A stretch of DNA of 64,000 nucleotides from Bacteroidota bacterium (GTDB lineage Bacteria; Bacteroidota; Bacteroidia; Flavobacteriales; Schleiferiaceae): assembly GCA_024742495.1 (NCBI GenBank), contig JANSYJ010000001.1, positions 124,001 through 188,000 on the forward strand, given 5' to 3'. Below are positions 62,303 to 64,000 of the stretch, piece by piece. Within the stretch, counting starts at the first letter, position 1; each line of letters starts with the position of its first letter. Both the position numbers and the translations under genes were made by a program. Below the pieces are notes generated by a model. That model saw only the letters and a list, made by a program, of their open reading frames with translations, did no database searches and was not told the origin of the DNA.

Positions 62303-64000
62303 ATGTTCCGTAAGTTCCTTCTTGCCAGCCTTTGCCTATTTGCTGCAATCTCCTGTTCCAATCAGCCCGAGCCTCCAGAAAACGATCCCGGTTTTTCGGA
62401 TTACATTGCTGCCCATAGTTCGGGTATGATTTCCGCTTATTCCCCGATTGAGATTCATTTTAATCAAGATCTAAACCCAGGCGTAGAACCCGGCACTGCC
62501 CTCGAAGCGGATCTTTTCGACTTTAGTCCGAGCATCAAAGGGCAGGCAGTTTGGCAGAATAGCCATCAAATACAGTTTATTCCCGATGAAGCCTTGGAGG
62601 GAGGTCAATACTACCGAGCAAGTTTTAACCTGGGCAGCCTCACTCCTGTTTCGGCCGAATTAAAAAGCTTTGAATTTGACTTTCAAGCCATCGAACAGAG
62701 TTATGCACTGCTGAGCTATCAAATAAAAAATTACAGCTCCAAGGATTTAGTATGGAACAAACTCCAAGGTGAAGTTAGCACCGCCGACCTCAGTAATACC
62801 AAGGAACTCAATGAAAAGTTAAGCTTTAGCGGTATTTCGGCAGATCGCGTGCAATGGCAGGCAGGAACCGGAGAACACCGCTGGCATTTTACCATCGATT
62901 CCATTGAGCGCAAAAAAGAGAGCTACGAAATTGAATTTGTTCAAGCGGACAAAGAAACTAAAGCCCTTCGGATACCCAGTCTTTCGGACTTTGAAGTAAT
63001 AGATGTTTATGTGCAACAACTGCCTTCACAAAAGGTAAGCATCTCCTTTTCCGATCCCCTTAGTGCCAATCAAAATGCCAATGGCATGTTTCAAATTGGC
63101 AATCAAGATGTGGCCTCTTTTGAAATTGAAGGATCGGTGGTGCATCTCTATCCCAAAAACCGCCTTACCGGTAATGTGGTACTTAAAGTCTTCCCTGGAA
63201 TTAAAAATATTCTCGGCTTTAAATTCCCCAAAGAGTATAGTACCCAAATCAGCTTCCAAGCTCGTAAACCCGAAATCAGTTTTGTAAATAGCGGAACCAT
63301 CATACCCAATCAAGGTAGCGTAGAAATCCCCTTTAGGGCCGTGAGCTTAAGAGCGGTGGATATAAAGATTTACCAGGTTTTTGCCGATAATGTGCATCAG
63401 TTTTTACAGGTTAATGACTTAGATGGGGAACGCGAATTACGCCGGGTTGCACGGCCCGTTCATCGCCAACGCATTAATTTAGAAACCAGTGGCTTAAACC
63501 CTCTCGACTGGAACAATTATTCCATCGATCTCGATCAGATCATTCAGCGTGACCCAGGAGCGATCTACCGCATAGAATTGGATTTTAAAAAGAGCTATTC
63601 TCTTTATCCTTGTGAAGGAGATGAAAACGGGGACCTTCAAAGTTTAGATACGGAAACTTGGGAGGAAGAAGAAGAACAGTTCCAATCGGATTACTACGAT
63701 TACTGGTATTTTCCCGGTTATGATTACAATGAGCGAGATAATCCCTGCAGCCCCTCCTACTACACCAGTCGCCGCAGGATTTCGAGGAATGTGCTCGCTT
63801 CTGACATTGGCCTCATTATTAAAGGTGCCGACAAGCAATTTTATGCCTATACCCAAAGCCTAAGTACTACCGAGGCCCTGAGTGGGATACCGGTGAAGTT
63901 TTACAACTATCAAGGTCAGCTTGTTGGCGAAGGTAATACCAATGGCGATGGTTTTGTTAAAGTGAAAACTACTGTTCAACCTTATCTCGCTGTTGCTGAA
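62303..64000 (+). CDS. Alpha-2-macroglobulin-like lipoprotein (3' truncated by window end)
   Basis: The frame starts at ATG 62303 (MFRKFLLASLCLFAAISC) and is open to the last base, 566 residues visible. Lipobox AISC. It begins FSDYIAAHSSGMISAYSPIEI, then an Ig-like first domain (LFDFSPSIKGQAVWQNSHQI), and continues with beta-rich macroglobulin (MG2/MG3-type) domains, ending in FYAYTQSLSTTEALSGIPVKF followed by YNYQGQLVGEGN. Bacterial members are large (usually 1500-1900 residues) envelope-anchored protease traps. Whether the thioester CxEQ motif is present cannot be seen, since that part lies beyond the window. Confidence 0.82.
   Translation, partial: MFRKFLLASLCLFAAISCSNQPEPPENDPGFSDYIAAHSSGMISAYSPIEIHFNQDLNPGVEPGTALEADLFDFSPSIKGQAVWQNSHQIQFIPDEALEGGQYYRASFNLGSLTPVSAELKSFEFDFQAIEQSYALLSYQIKNYSSKDLVWNKLQGEVSTADLSNTKELNEKLSFSGISADRVQWQAGTGEHRWHFTIDSIERKKESYEIEFVQADKETKALRIPSLSDFEVIDVYVQQLPSQKVSISFSDPLSANQNANGMFQIGNQDVASFEIEGSVVHLYPKNRLTGNVVLKVFPGIKNILGFKFPKEYSTQISFQARKPEISFVNSGTIIPNQGSVEIPFRAVSLRAVDIKIYQVFADNVHQFLQVNDLDGERELRRVARPVHRQRINLETSGLNPLDWNNYSIDLDQIIQRDPGAIYRIELDFKKSYSLYPCEGDENGDLQSLDTETWEEEEEQFQSDYYDYWYFPGYDYNERDNPCSPSYYTSRRRISRNVLASDIGLIIKGADKQFYAYTQSLSTTEALSGIPVKFYNYQGQLVGEGNTNGDGFVKVKTTVQPYLAVAE

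Overview
The window looks like a chromosomal segment of a free-living marine-type Bacteroidetes, most likely Flavobacteriales (a Cryomorphaceae/Schleiferiaceae-like lineage; this placement is inference). The signs are type IX secretion (T9SS) sorting domains of both the A type (genes ending at 1861 and 54744) and the gliding-associated B type (gene 3959-11158), a PorP/SprF protein, SusC/SusD proteins, Bacteroidetes-style TAnnTTTG -7 promoter elements, many lipoproteins, and TTG/GTG starts. No insertion sequence, prophage or CRISPR array was seen.

Layout. 1-11158 holds surface proteins: the C-terminal part of a T9SS adhesin/enzyme, two small unknown genes, and a 2399-residue PKD-repeat giant with its PorP/SprF partner. 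11461-15246 holds a B12-dependent ribonucleotide reductase, a C-type-lectin lipoprotein and a CAT-anticodon tRNA. 15430-18840 holds small secreted unknown proteins and an XRE regulator. 19027-21968 holds a HAD phosphatase, an ECF sigma/anti-sigma pair and a divergent lipoprotein with a duplicated DUF7282-like domain. 22064-22478 is a cluster of imperfect ~125-bp repeats. 22479-30421 holds methylmalonyl-CoA epimerase, an MsbA-like exporter and a divergent RND tripartite efflux operon.

The centre of interest is 30486-54744, an apparently complete starch/maltodextrin locus. A SusCD operon, a surface-secreted multi-domain starch-binding-like protein and four GH13 enzymes break down and import glucan. 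An SLC45-type MFS carrier would bring maltose into the cytoplasm. Maltose phosphorylase (GH65), beta-phosphoglucomutase and a BadF-type sugar kinase would convert it to glucose-6-phosphate, and pfkA and gapA in the same operon continue into glycolysis. A NrtR-family (Nudix-like) regulator with a degenerate Nudix box sits in the middle. A palindrome AGTGTA-N5-TACACT, or a one-mismatch version of it, occurs at four promoters of this locus (36404, 40055, 45891, 53032), which predicts one local regulon. At the pgmB/GH65 junction the canonical stop and start codons both appear to have been lost by one base change.

54848-64000 holds a YjdM/PhnA zinc-ribbon protein, a methyltransferase, a CsgG-like/outer-membrane protein, a divergent HTH + stand-alone WYL regulator pair with repeated upstream motifs, two outer-membrane unknown proteins, and the start of an alpha-2-macroglobulin-like lipoprotein that runs off the window.
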